A stretch of 53,381 bases of DNA from Bacteroidales bacterium H4 (GCA_001701165.1 DAAP01000043.1:1-53381), one strand, 5' to 3'; shown: positions 17,112 through 26,583, numbered from the stretch's first letter. Numbers and translations are program-made. Notes: generated by a model not told the origin, from the letters alone.

Positions 17112-18791
17112 ATGACAACTGACAACTCGACATACAGGCAGCTTTTTCACTCTTTGATTCAGCATAAGGAATCGGAAGTGGTAGAGTTCAAGAAGGCGGA
17201 GAATAGCTTCGACTTTGATGATCTCGGTAAGTATTTCTCGGCATTGAGCAACGAGGCGAATTTGCGTGGCTTCCCTTTTGCGTGGCTGGTATTCGGCTAT
17301 GATGAAAAGAAGCATGAAATCGTCGGCACGTCTTATAAGGATGGCGAGGGTGCGCTGAACAAGATGAAGCAAGACCTCACTAATAACATGAGTGACGGTC
17401 AGACATTCCGTGAGATTATTCCTGTCGAGGTTGACGGCAAGCGCATACTGATGTTCAAGATTCCTGCCTCTCCACGAAATATCGTTATGAAGTGGAAAGG
17501 AATTGCATACGGTCGTGACGGTGAGAGTCTGAAGCCGCTCAATCAGTCTAAACAAGATGAAATCCGCAATCAGACACCATATCGCGACTGGTCTGCGGAG
17601 ATTGTGCCCAACGCTACGCTTGATGATCTTGATGAGGTTGCGATTGCCAAAGCTCGTAAGATGTTTAAAAAGGTACATAGCCGGATCCCGGTTGCCGAAG
17701 TCAACGGTTGGTCAGATGAAAAGTTTCTCAGCAAATGTGGGCTTATGATTGACGGCAAGCTGACACGTGCGGCCATCATTCTTTTAGGCAAGAGTTTTTC
17801 GGAGTATCTGCTGAGGCCGGCGGTAGTGCAAGTGACATGGACGTTGCGCGACAAAAACAAGGATGTTGTTGATTATGAGCATTTCTCCGTGCCATACATA
17901 CTGACAGTCGATGAAATTCTTGCAAAGATTCACAATATGACACTGCGCGAGATGCCGGGCGGTACATTATTCCCCGACACGATGAAGCAATATGATGACT
18001 ACTCCATTCGCGAGGCACTTCACAACTGCATCGCCCACTCTAATTATCAGCTCCAGCAGCGTATCAACTTCGTTGAGAATCCCGGATTTCTCTATTACTC
18101 TAATGCCGGTTCGTTCATCCCGGGGTCATTGGAAGAGGTCCTGAGCACCGATGAGCCGCAGAAGTTCTTCCGCAACGACTGTCTTTGTCAGGCGATGGTA
18201 CATTTCAACATGATTGATACCGTGAGCCGTGGCATAAAGAAGATGTTCACCGAACAGTGGCAGCGCCGCTTCCCTATGCCTGACTATGAAATTGACAATG
18301 ACAGGCAGCAAGTAGCTGTTCGCATTTACGGTACGTCCATCGATGAGCGTTACACCAACATGCTTAAGAATAACGATTCACTTACCCTTTGGGACTGCAT
18401 CTCACTTGACGCTATCCAGAAGGGTCATCGTATTGACGAAACGGTTGCGCAAGACATGATTCAGCGCGGTCTCATCGAAGGCGAAGCTCCAAACTACCGT
18501 ATCTCGCTGACTGTAGCCAAGAAAACAAAACAACTTTCCGGTTATACTCGCGTTGTCGGCTTAGAGCGAGACAAGATAAAGCATATGGTACTCCAATATA
18601 TTCAGAACGCCGGTTCCGATGGAGCCAAGCGTAGCGACATTATGGAATATCTCGCTGGTACTCTCCCCAGCCGCAACACTCCCGAACAGAATCTTGTGCT
18701 ATTAAAGAACATTATGAATGAAATGAAGAACGAAAATAAGATATCTACAGATGGTAGGCTTTGGTATACAGAGTCTCAAATTTTCGGATAG
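17112..18791 (+). CDS. Schlafen/AlbA_2-domain protein with ATPase-like C-terminal half
   Basis: A 559-residue protein of the large bacterial family annotated as transcriptional regulator, ATP-dependent helicase-related or RNA-binding. The N-terminal AlbA_2 domain shows ESEVVEFKKAEN near residue 18 and FPFAWLVFGYDEK near 54. A GHKL-like region includes REALHNCIAHSNY near residue 300 and FLYYSNAGSF. A winged-helix-like part fills the last 110 residues. AlbA_2 proteins are frequent in phage-defence islands, but their activity is mostly unknown. It follows vsr by 24 bases. The stop codon lies inside the first unit of the phased repeat at 18785. Confidence 0.8.
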   Translation: MTTDNSTYRQLFHSLIQHKESEVVEFKKAENSFDFDDLGKYFSALSNEANLRGFPFAWLVFGYDEKKHEIVGTSYKDGEGALNKMKQDLTNNMSDGQTFREIIPVEVDGKRILMFKIPASPRNIVMKWKGIAYGRDGESLKPLNQSKQDEIRNQTPYRDWSAEIVPNATLDDLDEVAIAKARKMFKKVHSRIPVAEVNGWSDEKFLSKCGLMIDGKLTRAAIILLGKSFSEYLLRPAVVQVTWTLRDKNKDVVDYEHFSVPYILTVDEILAKIHNMTLREMPGGTLFPDTMKQYDDYSIREALHNCIAHSNYQLQQRINFVENPGFLYYSNAGSFIPGSLEEVLSTDEPQKFFRNDCLCQAMVHFNMIDTVSRGIKKMFTEQWQRRFPMPDYEIDNDRQQVAVRIYGTSIDERYTNMLKNNDSLTLWDCISLDAIQKGHRIDETVAQDMIQRGLIEGEAPNYRISLTVAKKTKQLSGYTRVVGLERDKIKHMVLQYIQNAGSDGAKRSDIMEYLAGTLPSRNTPEQNLVLLKNIMNEMKNENKISTDGRLWYTESQIFG

Positions 18792-19030
18792 TTCCCGGAT
18801 AGTTATGCCAAATTTCGGATAGTTGGACCGAATTTCGGATAGTACAGGATAGTTTTCGGAGAGTTTGAGATGAGTGAATTTACGACTAGTTGGCTCTGTT
18901 TTACGACTATTTCACGACTAATTTGTTGTTCTTACTACTAGTTGGTATCCTAAAACGGATAGTTGACAGGAGATCGGATAGTTCTCGGATAGTTTGAGAC
19001 TACCCGGGATAGTTGTAAAAATGAGTAGTT
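18785..19030. repeat. Helically phased array of GGATAGTT/GACTAGTT cores
   Basis: GGATAGTT-like cores start at 18786, 18797, 18817, 18837, 18847, 18858, 18957, 18976, 18987 and 19007. Variant GACTA cores start at 18884, 18905 and 18916, with TACTAGTT near 18936. Nearly all spacings are 10-11 or 19-21 bases, or multiples of these. The first core contains the stop codon of the preceding gene. No ORF of note crosses it. Confidence 0.85.
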
Positions 19031-19110
19031 GAAAGAAAAACATCTTATATCAAAAGTTTCCATAAAGGAAATTTAGGAAAGACAAGGGTAGGAGTGTCGC
19101 ATATTTTGTG

Positions 19111-19118
19111 TAACTTTG
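19111..19118 (+). promoter_or_regulatory. -7 box before the LRR surface protein
   Basis: TAACTTTG followed by C fits the Bacteroidota -7 box exactly, 87 bases before the start codon. No good -33 element is found at standard spacing. Confidence 0.5.
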
Positions 19119-19204
19119 CTGATTGCAAGGTATGCCATTGTCGCAACGCGCTGCAATGGGCATTAAAAAACAAATAACGAGACACAAAAGCACGAGACAA
19201 AAAA

Positions 19205-20707
19205 ATGAAACGCATACTGACCACGCTTTTTTTCGTTGTAGTCGTCGCCGGAGCGATTTCGGCGCAGACCGTTACGGCCGTTACGACGGCAGCCGGCACG
19301 CTTCAGTCCGTACTCACGACCGCGCCTGACAAGGTTGTCGCCCTCGTAGTGCAGGGTCCGGTGGATGCCGGTGACTTGGAATTTATAAACACCAAGATGA
19401 CATCGCTGGAAAGCCTTGACCTCAAAGGCGCCACCATCGAGGCATACTATGGAGCCGGCCATGCCATCAACGGCGTGCAGCGCTATGACGCCAATTACTT
19501 GCCCGAGATGATTTTTGCCGGGCTGCGGGCCAAGACACTCACGCTGCCGTTGACAGCCAAACTGCGCATAGGCGAGGGTGCCTTTGTGGGAGCATCGCTC
19601 ACTGCCGTGACCATTCCGGAGAATGTAGGCGAGGTGGGTGACGGCGCTTTTGCCGGATGCCGGGCGCTGAAGACTGTGACCGTAAAGACTAATACAGGAT
19701 CGGGTTCGGACATCTTTGCCAACTGTACGGCCCTGACTACGGCCGACATCTCGGCTATGACAGAAGTACCCGTGCGCATGTTTGACGGCTGCTCCTCGTT
19801 GTCTTCCGTGATTGTCAATCCGAGCTGTATCTCCATAGGCACGGCCGCATTCCGTGGATGCAAGGCTCTGAAGTCCTTCGATTTTGCTTCGACGCTGACA
19901 TCTTTGCAGCCCTCCGCCTTCGAATGCTCGGGCTTACAGAAGATAGATATGACGGCAAGTCAGGATATTTTTGCCTTAGGACAATATGCTTTTGCCAATT
20001 GCAGCAGCCTGACCGAGGCATTGTTCGCGGACAATATTGTGAATATATCCGAAGGCGCACTTTTCAATTGTGATAAGCTGACTTCTATTCATTTGCCCGG
20101 CTCCCTTACCGGTTTTGGTAACGCCATGCTGTCCAATACAGCTATAGCCGGGAAAATAGAAATGCCGAGAATGTCGATGACCATAGGCGACTACGCTCTG
20201 ACCGGAGCCGCCGCCGTTTCGGAAATTGACATTCCCGCATCGGTATTCTACATCGGCAATGAAGCCATGTCCGGCATGTCCGGTCTGAAACGTATCAATG
20301 TCTCCAAACATCAAGCTATTCCGTCAATCGGCATGGACGTATGGTCAGACGTAGACCAGCCCAAAGTGACGTTGATAGTGGCCGACAGCATGTACGGCGA
20401 ATTCAAGGCTGCCGAGCAGTGGAAAGAATTTGACATCGTGATGATAAGCGGCACTGACGATATCGCGTCCGAATCCGCGGGTGTGTCTGTCAAGGGCCGC
20501 TTCGAAGGTATGGATCTGCATGTCGTGGCCACCGGAGTTCCGATGAAACGTGTCGAACTGTATGATGTTTCGGGAGCATTGCTGACGGCTGTCGACACTT
20601 CCGAAAACGAAATTGTCATTCCGACAGCGGCGTATACGACGCGCGTATATGTTGCTAATGTCATTTTGGCCAACGGAAGCCGCGCGGCAGTCAAGTTGAT
20701 GCGTTGA
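19205..20707 (+). CDS. Secreted BspA-like leucine-rich-repeat protein
   Basis: A 500-residue exported protein with a signal peptide ending around residue 21 (ISAQ). Residues about 60-400 are built of BspA-type LRR_5 repeats, recognisable by the recurrent pattern A-F-x-G-C-x-x-L followed by a short beta strand, for example GDGAFAGCRALKTV, GTAAFRGCKALKSF and GQYAFANCSSLTEA. Such proteins bind host or glycan ligands at the surface in Bacteroidetes and Treponema. The last 70 residues form a separate beta module (SVKGRFEGMDLHVVA onward) similar to a C-terminal sorting-like domain. It is transcribed alone from the promoter near 19111. Confidence 0.85.
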   Translation: MKRILTTLFFVVVVAGAISAQTVTAVTTAAGTLQSVLTTAPDKVVALVVQGPVDAGDLEFINTKMTSLESLDLKGATIEAYYGAGHAINGVQRYDANYLPEMIFAGLRAKTLTLPLTAKLRIGEGAFVGASLTAVTIPENVGEVGDGAFAGCRALKTVTVKTNTGSGSDIFANCTALTTADISAMTEVPVRMFDGCSSLSSVIVNPSCISIGTAAFRGCKALKSFDFASTLTSLQPSAFECSGLQKIDMTASQDIFALGQYAFANCSSLTEALFADNIVNISEGALFNCDKLTSIHLPGSLTGFGNAMLSNTAIAGKIEMPRMSMTIGDYALTGAAAVSEIDIPASVFYIGNEAMSGMSGLKRINVSKHQAIPSIGMDVWSDVDQPKVTLIVADSMYGEFKAAEQWKEFDIVMISGTDDIASESAGVSVKGRFEGMDLHVVATGVPMKRVELYDVSGALLTAVDTSENEIVIPTAAYTTRVYVANVILANGSRAAVKLMR

Positions 20708-20794
20708 CGGCGGCACGCGTATGCCGCAAGAGCGTTCAGGTACGAATGCGACGCTGCAGGCGATGCATTCTAATAGATCGAAAGAGTATTAAAT

Positions 20795-21706
20795 ATGGGA
20801 AAGAACAAGTTGCGCAAGTTTGCCGAAATGGAGACTATTCCCTTTGTCTTCCAATATCCTTACGGGCGTCTTGTCTCGGAAGAAGCGTCTTGCGATGCCA
20901 CTAAGACAGCTTCCGATGACGAGAATTGCGCGGAGTCATGTCTGCGTGCCCCGATGACGGCCGCCGATGTGGCCGACCGCTCGACATTTCCGTTGCGAGG
21001 TCGCTGGCACAGCGATTTCTTCCGCAACGACGGGCCTATAGTGCTTGAATTGGGGTGTGGCAAAGGAGAGTATACAGTTGCATTGGCTCGCCGTTTTCCC
21101 GAAGCCAATTTCATTGGCGTGGACATCAAGGGTGCGCGTATGCATGCCGGAGCTACGGCTGCACGAGACCTCGGGCTGACCAATGTGGCTTTTGTGCGTA
21201 CGTCTATCGAGCTTCTCGAGGCCTTCTTCGCCCCCGGAGAGGTAGATCATCTATGGATTACTTTTCCCGATCCGCAGATGAAAAAGGTGCGCAAGCGTCT
21301 GACTTCAACGCGTTTCCTGCGAATGTATCGTCGCCTGACGGGCGTCGGAGGCAGTGTGCGGCTCAAGACCGACAGTCCTTTCCTGTATACATATACGCGT
21401 GAGCTGGTACACCTCAACGACATGCCCGTATATGCCGATGTCCCCGATTTGTATGCCCCGTGGGCAGACATCCCGGCCAATATGTCCGGTATCATGGATA
21501 TACGCACTCATTACGAACGTCAGTGGCTTGACCGCGGACTCACTATCAAATATCTGCATTTCGGCCTTCCGGAAGACTCGGAAGCGCCGCTTGCCGAATA
21601 TACCGAGGATATTCCCGAGGATACATACCGCAGTTACAGCCGCGGTCAGGTGCAACGTCCCGACCTTTGTCCGCCGCCACCCGTGAGCGACCTTGACATT
21701 TCCTAA
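20795..21706 (+). CDS. trmB: tRNA (guanine-N7-)-methyltransferase
   Basis: Methylates G46 of tRNA using S-adenosylmethionine. The 303-residue protein has the SAM-binding motif LELGCGKGEYTVALA near residue 87, NFIGVDIKGARM near residue 108, and the family motif WITFPDPQMKKVRKRL near residue 152. The first 70 residues before the SAM motif are longer than in E. coli TrmB, mostly from a low-complexity insert rich in Asp, Ser and Thr, and there is a C-terminal extension of about 40 residues. It begins a run of closely spaced genes with mrp 14 bases downstream, then aroQ and yfhO. Confidence 0.93.
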   Translation: MGKNKLRKFAEMETIPFVFQYPYGRLVSEEASCDATKTASDDENCAESCLRAPMTAADVADRSTFPLRGRWHSDFFRNDGPIVLELGCGKGEYTVALARRFPEANFIGVDIKGARMHAGATAARDLGLTNVAFVRTSIELLEAFFAPGEVDHLWITFPDPQMKKVRKRLTSTRFLRMYRRLTGVGGSVRLKTDSPFLYTYTRELVHLNDMPVYADVPDLYAPWADIPANMSGIMDIRTHYERQWLDRGLTIKYLHFGLPEDSEAPLAEYTEDIPEDTYRSYSRGQVQRPDLCPPPPVSDLDIS

Positions 21707-21720
21707 TTGTTTGCAACATT

Positions 21721-22836
21721 ATGAACAACGATATAATCTATCCCAATCTGGTTCTTGACGCCTTGCGCACCGTGCGCTATCCCGGCACAGGCAAGGATAT
21801 CGTCAGCGAAGGCATGGTGGCCGATGACATTCGCATCGACGGCCGCCGTGTTTCCTTTTCCATAATTTTTGAAAAGAATACCGACCCGTTTGCTCGCTCG
21901 GTAGTACGCGCTGCTGAGGCTGCCATTTTGACACACATAGGCGAAGATGTAGACATCAAAGACAACATCACTATTGCCACTAAAGCCCCGGCGGCTAAAG
22001 CCCCGGCGCCCGTGCTCCCCGGCGTGCGCAACATCATAGGCATAGCCTCGGGCAAAGGCGGGGTGGGCAAAAGTACCGTCGCCGCCAACCTTGCCGTGGC
22101 CCTCGCTCGCGAAGGCTACAAAGTCGGCGTCCTCGATGCAGACATCTTCGGCCCGTCCATGCCCAAAATTTTCGGGGTCGAAGGCCAACAATTGTACATG
22201 CGCACCGATGAAGCCGGTCAAAACCTGATTGTGCCGGCCGAGAATTACGGAGTCAAGCTGTTGAGCATAGGCTTCCTTGTAGAGCGCGACAGCGCCGTGC
22301 TGTGGCGCGGCTCTATGGCCTCTACCGCCCTGCGCCAGCTTATCACCCAAGGCGACTGGGGCGACCTTGACTACTTCGTCATCGATATGCCTCCGGGCAC
22401 CAGCGACATACATCTGACCTTGGTGCAGACACTGCCCATCACCGGCGTGGTTATCGTCTCCACGCCCCAGCAGATAGCCCTGGACGATGCACGCAAAGGC
22501 ATAGCTATGTTCCGTGGCGACAAGGTGGACGTTCCCGTACTCGGCATCGTCGAGAATATGGCGTGGTTTACGCCCGAACAGCATCCGGACGAGCGGTACT
22601 ATATCTTCGGTAACGGCGGAGCCGTCGATTTGGCCAAAGAATTGGATATGCCGCTGTTGGCGCAAATACCGCTGGTGGCCTCCGTGGGTCGGCACAACGA
22701 TGACGGTATACCCGTAGCGGCCGGCGACGGGCTTGGCGCACAATCGTTTATACACCTGGCGCACGAAGTGACAGACGCCGTAGAACGCCGCAATGCCACG
22801 CTCCCGCCCACCCATGTCGTGCAGGTAAAGCATTGA
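21721..22836 (+). CDS. apbC: Mrp/ApbC-family P-loop ATPase without cysteines
   Basis: Mrp/ApbC proteins bind ATP and ferry iron-sulfur clusters to target enzymes. The 371-residue protein has an N-terminal DUF59-like domain (about 5-90) and the deviant Walker A motif GKGGVGKST near residue 116, followed by VLDADIFGPSMPKIFG and YFVIDMPPGTSDIHL. Classical members end in a CxxC pair that holds the shared cluster. I find no cysteine anywhere in this protein; in the usual place the sequence reads VENMAWFTPEQHPDERYY. Either the Bacteroidetes branch works differently, or cluster transfer is lost here. It lies in an operon-like run between trmB and aroQ. Confidence 0.9.
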   Translation: MNNDIIYPNLVLDALRTVRYPGTGKDIVSEGMVADDIRIDGRRVSFSIIFEKNTDPFARSVVRAAEAAILTHIGEDVDIKDNITIATKAPAAKAPAPVLPGVRNIIGIASGKGGVGKSTVAANLAVALAREGYKVGVLDADIFGPSMPKIFGVEGQQLYMRTDEAGQNLIVPAENYGVKLLSIGFLVERDSAVLWRGSMASTALRQLITQGDWGDLDYFVIDMPPGTSDIHLTLVQTLPITGVVIVSTPQQIALDDARKGIAMFRGDKVDVPVLGIVENMAWFTPEQHPDERYYIFGNGGAVDLAKELDMPLLAQIPLVASVGRHNDDGIPVAAGDGLGAQSFIHLAHEVTDAVERRNATLPPTHVVQVKH

Positions 22837-22888
22837 TGTACCACTCATAGACATACTGCTGCATATCAATACAGAAGACAAAGAAGAT

Positions 22889-23335
22889 ATGACAAAACGC
22901 AAGATACTGATAGCAAACGGCCCCAATTTGGGCATACTCGGGCAGCGGCAGCCCGGCATTTACGGCACGGACGGCATTGACGCCATCATTGATGCCGTAC
23001 GCAGTCGCGTGGGCGATGCCGTCATTGTAGAACACTTGCAGACCAACCACGAGGGCGTGCTTATCGATGCCCTTAATGCCAAGGCACATGACCCGTTGTA
23101 TGTCGGTGTCATTCTGAATGCCGGTGCGTGGACGCACACCTCTCTGGCTGTGGCCGATGCCGTGGCCGCTATGGACGCCCCGGTGGTGGAGGTGCATATC
23201 TCCAATGTGCATGCACGCGAGGACGTACGCCGCAACTCGCTCATAGCCCCGGTATGCCGCGGAGTCATTACCGGCCTTGGTATACATAGCTATGTGCTTG
23301 CAGCAGATTATCTTATGACACTTGCTGACAAATAG
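22889..23335 (+). CDS. aroQ: Type II 3-dehydroquinate dehydratase
   Basis: Third step of the shikimate pathway: converts 3-dehydroquinate to 3-dehydroshikimate. The 148-residue length is normal for the type II dodecameric enzyme. Family motifs are present in order: ANGPNLGILGQRQPGIYG with the catalytic tyrosine, QTNHEGVLIDAL, NAGAWTHTSLAVADA, and EVHISNVHAREDVRRNS near residue 98. It is soluble and cytoplasmic. The gene follows mrp by 52 bases and precedes yfhO by 35, but no other aromatic pathway gene is near. Confidence 0.95.
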   Translation: MTKRKILIANGPNLGILGQRQPGIYGTDGIDAIIDAVRSRVGDAVIVEHLQTNHEGVLIDALNAKAHDPLYVGVILNAGAWTHTSLAVADAVAAMDAPVVEVHISNVHAREDVRRNSLIAPVCRGVITGLGIHSYVLAADYLMTLADK

Positions 23336-23370
23336 AAAGCAACATATACATACGTACAATCATCATCGAT

Positions 23371-26040
23371 ATGGATACAAAAGACATAGGACAAACTAAG
23401 GAACAGGCAGCCCCATGCGCCGGCTCCGGCAACTTCATGTCAAGCTTTACCAAGTGGTTGGCCCGACCGCAGGTTTGGGGATTTTGCCTAAGCATGGCTG
23501 TGTGCGCCATAGTTTCGTTGGCCTTCTTTGCCCCGGACAACTTTCAGGGTAACACCTTGCAACAATATGACATGCAGCAAGGCGCCGCCAATGGTCACGC
23601 CGCTCAGGAATACGAACGGCAGACCGGCGAAAAGGCGCTGTGGACCAACAGCCTGTTCTCCGGAATGCCCACCTTTCAGATAGCGCCCGAATATCCGTCC
23701 AACAGCTTGTTTACATGGCTTAACGGCGTATATGGCTTGGGCCTGCCCGGGCTGTCATCGCTGATGTTCATGATGATGTTCGGTATGCTGATAATGCTGT
23801 ATTGCTGGCGTTTGCGCTGGTGGTATGCGCTCATAGGGGCTCTTTCATGGGGTCTTGTCTCATACTTTGTCATCATTATCGGTGCCGGACATATCTGGAA
23901 ATTCATGGCGCTGACTTACGTTCCGCCCGTCATCGGCGGCTTGTACTTGGCCTATCGCGGGCGCTACCTTGCCGGCGCTGCTATCATGGCACTCTTTGCC
24001 ATGCTTCAGCTCAATGCCAACCATCCCCAAATCACGTATTACAGCGCCTTTGTGATGGTCGCCCTTGTGATAGCCTGGCTGGTGCGCGATATTAGGAAAA
24101 AGCACCTGCGCTGCTGGTGTATCGCCACTGCTGTCTCGCTGGCGTCTGCGGCTTTAGCTCTTGGCGCCAACCTCCCGGCGCTATACCATACCTACGAATA
24201 TGCCAAAGAAACCAAGCGCGCGCAAAGCGAGTTGTTGGCTGATGATGCCGCCCATGGCGTCCAATCCGCCAAGCCCGCCGACCCCAAGGGCCCTACCGGT
24301 GGGCTGCCGCGTGAAGAGATAGGCGGATGGAGCAATACGCCCTCCGAAACCCTGTCGCTGCTAATTCCCAATATCAAGGGTGGAGCGTCCATACGTCCCG
24401 AAAAAGGTGCAAATGTCCCGCTGTCGCTTGACAAAAGTTCGCATTGCGACTTAAAGATGCAGAGCAATGACCAATTCGGGTTGATGTCCCAGTTCACCGA
24501 ATACTTCGGAGGCAAGGGTATGACCAACGGCCCGTTCTACCTTGGCGCCATCATCATTGCACTCTTCATACTGGGCTGCTTTATCGTCCGCGGTCCCACC
24601 AAATGGGCGTTGCTTGTGTTGACGCTGTTCTCCGCATTCCTAGCCATGGGTAATCACTTTGAGGCGCTCACCGACTTTATGATAGACTACGTCCCGCTGT
24701 ACAACAAATTCCGCGCCGCCGAGACCGCCTTGGTCATAGCGTGCGTATGCGTGCCGCTGTTGGCTATGCTCGGACTGCAAAAGTTGATGGAAGAAAAAGA
24801 CGGCCTGCGCCGTTACAAAAACGAGTTGATAGCATCCTTCGGGTTTTGCATCATCTTGTGCCTGTTTGTGTTCGTTGCTCCCGGATTTTTCGGCGAACCA
24901 TTAAGCGAAGACGAAACTCAATGGCTCGTCCAAGCCAAAGAGCAAATGGCTCAAAGTGGTGCGCCGGCCGAGTATTACGGCTATATAGATACTACTATTA
25001 GTAATATCAAGCAGATACGTCTCGATATTGTCAGCGCCGATGCCTTGCGTTCCGCTCTGTTCCTGATATTGGGCGGCGTACTTGTCTTTGTCGCCGCGTG
25101 CGGCAAGCTTAAGCGCGGCTATGTCGTTGTCGGCCTCGGGCTGCTGGTGGTCGTGGACATGTACGGTGTCGATAAACGCTACATCAGTTCCGAGTCCTAT
25201 GTCAACAGCGCCAATGCCTTTGTGCAGAGTTTCTATGCCGACCCACTGGCCGCCGACTCGATAGACAAAGTCATACTCCGGGACAAGGGGTACTATCGTG
25301 TGGCCGATTTCGACAATTTTGGCGGCTACCGCCGCAGCTACTACCATAATATGGTGGGCGGTTATCATGCCGCCAAGCTTAATCGCTACAATGACCTCAT
25401 AGACACGCACACAATCTTCGAGCCGTCCGTACTGGATATGCTCAACGCCAAATATGTCATCTTCAACGGACGTCTCGAAACCAATCCGCGGGCCTGTGGT
25501 CCTGCATGGCTCGTGGACAGTATCCGTTATGTGGACGGTGCGCGTGCCGAGATTGTCGGGCTCAAGGGCCTCGATTCGCGACATGTCGCCGTAGCCGATA
25601 GTCGCTTCGCCTCCACACTTGGTCAGGCCGTGGCCACGACAGTCGGCGACACCGTTGTCTTGGCGCGTCATACGCCCAACACCTTGGAATACAAGGTGAC
25701 GAGTGCTCGCGGCGGCATCATGGTATGCTCCGAAGTGTGGTTCCCGTGGGGATGGCGTGCTACCATCGACGGCAAAGAAGCGCAGATAGGACGTGTCGAC
25801 TACGTGCTGCGTGCCATACGGATTCCGGCCGGCACGCATAATGTGGAGATGACCTTCGATCCTCAATCCATGCATACCACCGCCACCGTTGCATACATAA
25901 GCATCATATTGATATACTTGCTGGTACTCTCCGCTTTGGGCGTACGTTTGACATACCGTGCAACCTGCCGCATAGGAGGCGACACGTCCGGAACCGGTGG
26001 CGAAATCCGATTACCCCGAGACGATCGGCAGAAACTATAG
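23371..26040 (+). CDS. YfhO-family multi-spanning membrane protein
   Basis: An 889-residue integral membrane protein. YfhO proteins belong to the GT-C group of glycosyltransferase-like proteins and are linked to glycosylation of teichoic acid or glycolipid in Firmicutes; the role in Bacteroidales is unknown. The first hydrophobic segment lies near residue 35, followed by the family's NTLQQYDMQQG stretch with acidic and amide side chains outside the membrane. About ten further spans run to residue 600. The C-terminal third is a soluble domain with the family ending CSEVWFPWGWRATIDGKEA and a last membrane span near residue 840. It is followed after three bases by a small gene on the same strand. 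Confidence 0.88.
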   Translation: MDTKDIGQTKEQAAPCAGSGNFMSSFTKWLARPQVWGFCLSMAVCAIVSLAFFAPDNFQGNTLQQYDMQQGAANGHAAQEYERQTGEKALWTNSLFSGMPTFQIAPEYPSNSLFTWLNGVYGLGLPGLSSLMFMMMFGMLIMLYCWRLRWWYALIGALSWGLVSYFVIIIGAGHIWKFMALTYVPPVIGGLYLAYRGRYLAGAAIMALFAMLQLNANHPQITYYSAFVMVALVIAWLVRDIRKKHLRCWCIATAVSLASAALALGANLPALYHTYEYAKETKRAQSELLADDAAHGVQSAKPADPKGPTGGLPREEIGGWSNTPSETLSLLIPNIKGGASIRPEKGANVPLSLDKSSHCDLKMQSNDQFGLMSQFTEYFGGKGMTNGPFYLGAIIIALFILGCFIVRGPTKWALLVLTLFSAFLAMGNHFEALTDFMIDYVPLYNKFRAAETALVIACVCVPLLAMLGLQKLMEEKDGLRRYKNELIASFGFCIILCLFVFVAPGFFGEPLSEDETQWLVQAKEQMAQSGAPAEYYGYIDTTISNIKQIRLDIVSADALRSALFLILGGVLVFVAACGKLKRGYVVVGLGLLVVVDMYGVDKRYISSESYVNSANAFVQSFYADPLAADSIDKVILRDKGYYRVADFDNFGGYRRSYYHNMVGGYHAAKLNRYNDLIDTHTIFEPSVLDMLNAKYVIFNGRLETNPRACGPAWLVDSIRYVDGARAEIVGLKGLDSRHVAVADSRFASTLGQAVATTVGDTVVLARHTPNTLEYKVTSARGGIMVCSEVWFPWGWRATIDGKEAQIGRVDYVLRAIRIPAGTHNVEMTFDPQSMHTTATVAYISIILIYLLVLSALGVRLTYRATCRIGGDTSGTGGEIRLPRDDRQKL

Positions 26041-26043
26041 AAG

Positions 26044-26583
26044 ATGGGCTTAGGGCGATGGTATAAAAGATGGCGGCATGGCCGTGGCTTCGGCGTTCAT
26101 TCGCCGTTGGCCTACGCCCTGGTTACCGAAGTGCTGCGTAAGCAGCGTTGTTATGCCTACCATGCCGAGCAATACCCGAGCCTCGGCGGCGGAGTTCTCT
26201 GTCGAGCCCGTGCGCGGATGCTTGTACGTTTGGCCGCCTTTGCGGACGCTCGCGCTGCCGATGTCTCACATATAGATGACCCGTGCGTGCGCCGGACTGT
26301 CATCGATGTTCTACGGGCATACAGTCCCGACATCCGGTTCTCCGCCGGGGACGCGGACATTGTCGTCACCGACAGCGCTTCGGCCTACGACATCCCGCGC
26401 CCCGGGGACAAGGTCGTTCTGCTGGTGTCTCTGGGGCTTGGTGAAACGCCTAAACGCCAATCCATGGACAAGGCTCTCTCAGAGGTCAAGAAAGGCGCCA
26501 TCACCATAGACAACGCCCGGGACACAGCCGTCACCGTATTGCGGCAAGACTTACCGCGACAGACCATTGAGGCTGCCTTCTGA
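26044..26583 (+). CDS. Small protein resembling the end-matched part of a Bacteroidetes methyltransferase-like family
   Basis: A 179-residue cytoplasmic protein that I do not firmly recognise. The start HGRGFGVHSPLAYALVTEVL is typical of a Bacteroidetes family annotated as SAM-dependent methyltransferase, but the SAM-binding glycine loop is not visible here, and the protein is about 50-60 residues shorter than such enzymes. The middle DADIVVTDSASAYDIPRPGDKVVLLV has the alternating strand-helix look of a Rossmann-like fold. The start codon lies three bases after the yfhO stop, so the two are translated from one message. Function is unassigned; a degenerate methyltransferase is a fair guess. 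Confidence 0.7.
   Translation: MGLGRWYKRWRHGRGFGVHSPLAYALVTEVLRKQRCYAYHAEQYPSLGGGVLCRARARMLVRLAAFADARAADVSHIDDPCVRRTVIDVLRAYSPDIRFSAGDADIVVTDSASAYDIPRPGDKVVLLVSLGLGETPKRQSMDKALSEVKKGAITIDNARDTAVTVLRQDLPRQTIEAAF

Noticed and set aside
18785..19030. CRISPR array
   Set aside because: Repeats are 8-9 bases, not 23-40, spacers are 2-12 bases and partly repeat themselves, and no cas gene is near. The same holds for the period-9 arrays.
18785..19030. Frameshifted coding end of the AlbA_2 gene
   Set aside because: The repeat contains stop codons in the three forward frames within short distance, and the protein already ends in a complete winged-helix-like region.
20710..20727. GCGGCA/TGCCGC hairpin after the LRR gene as a terminator
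   Set aside because: Only six base pairs and no T run follow.
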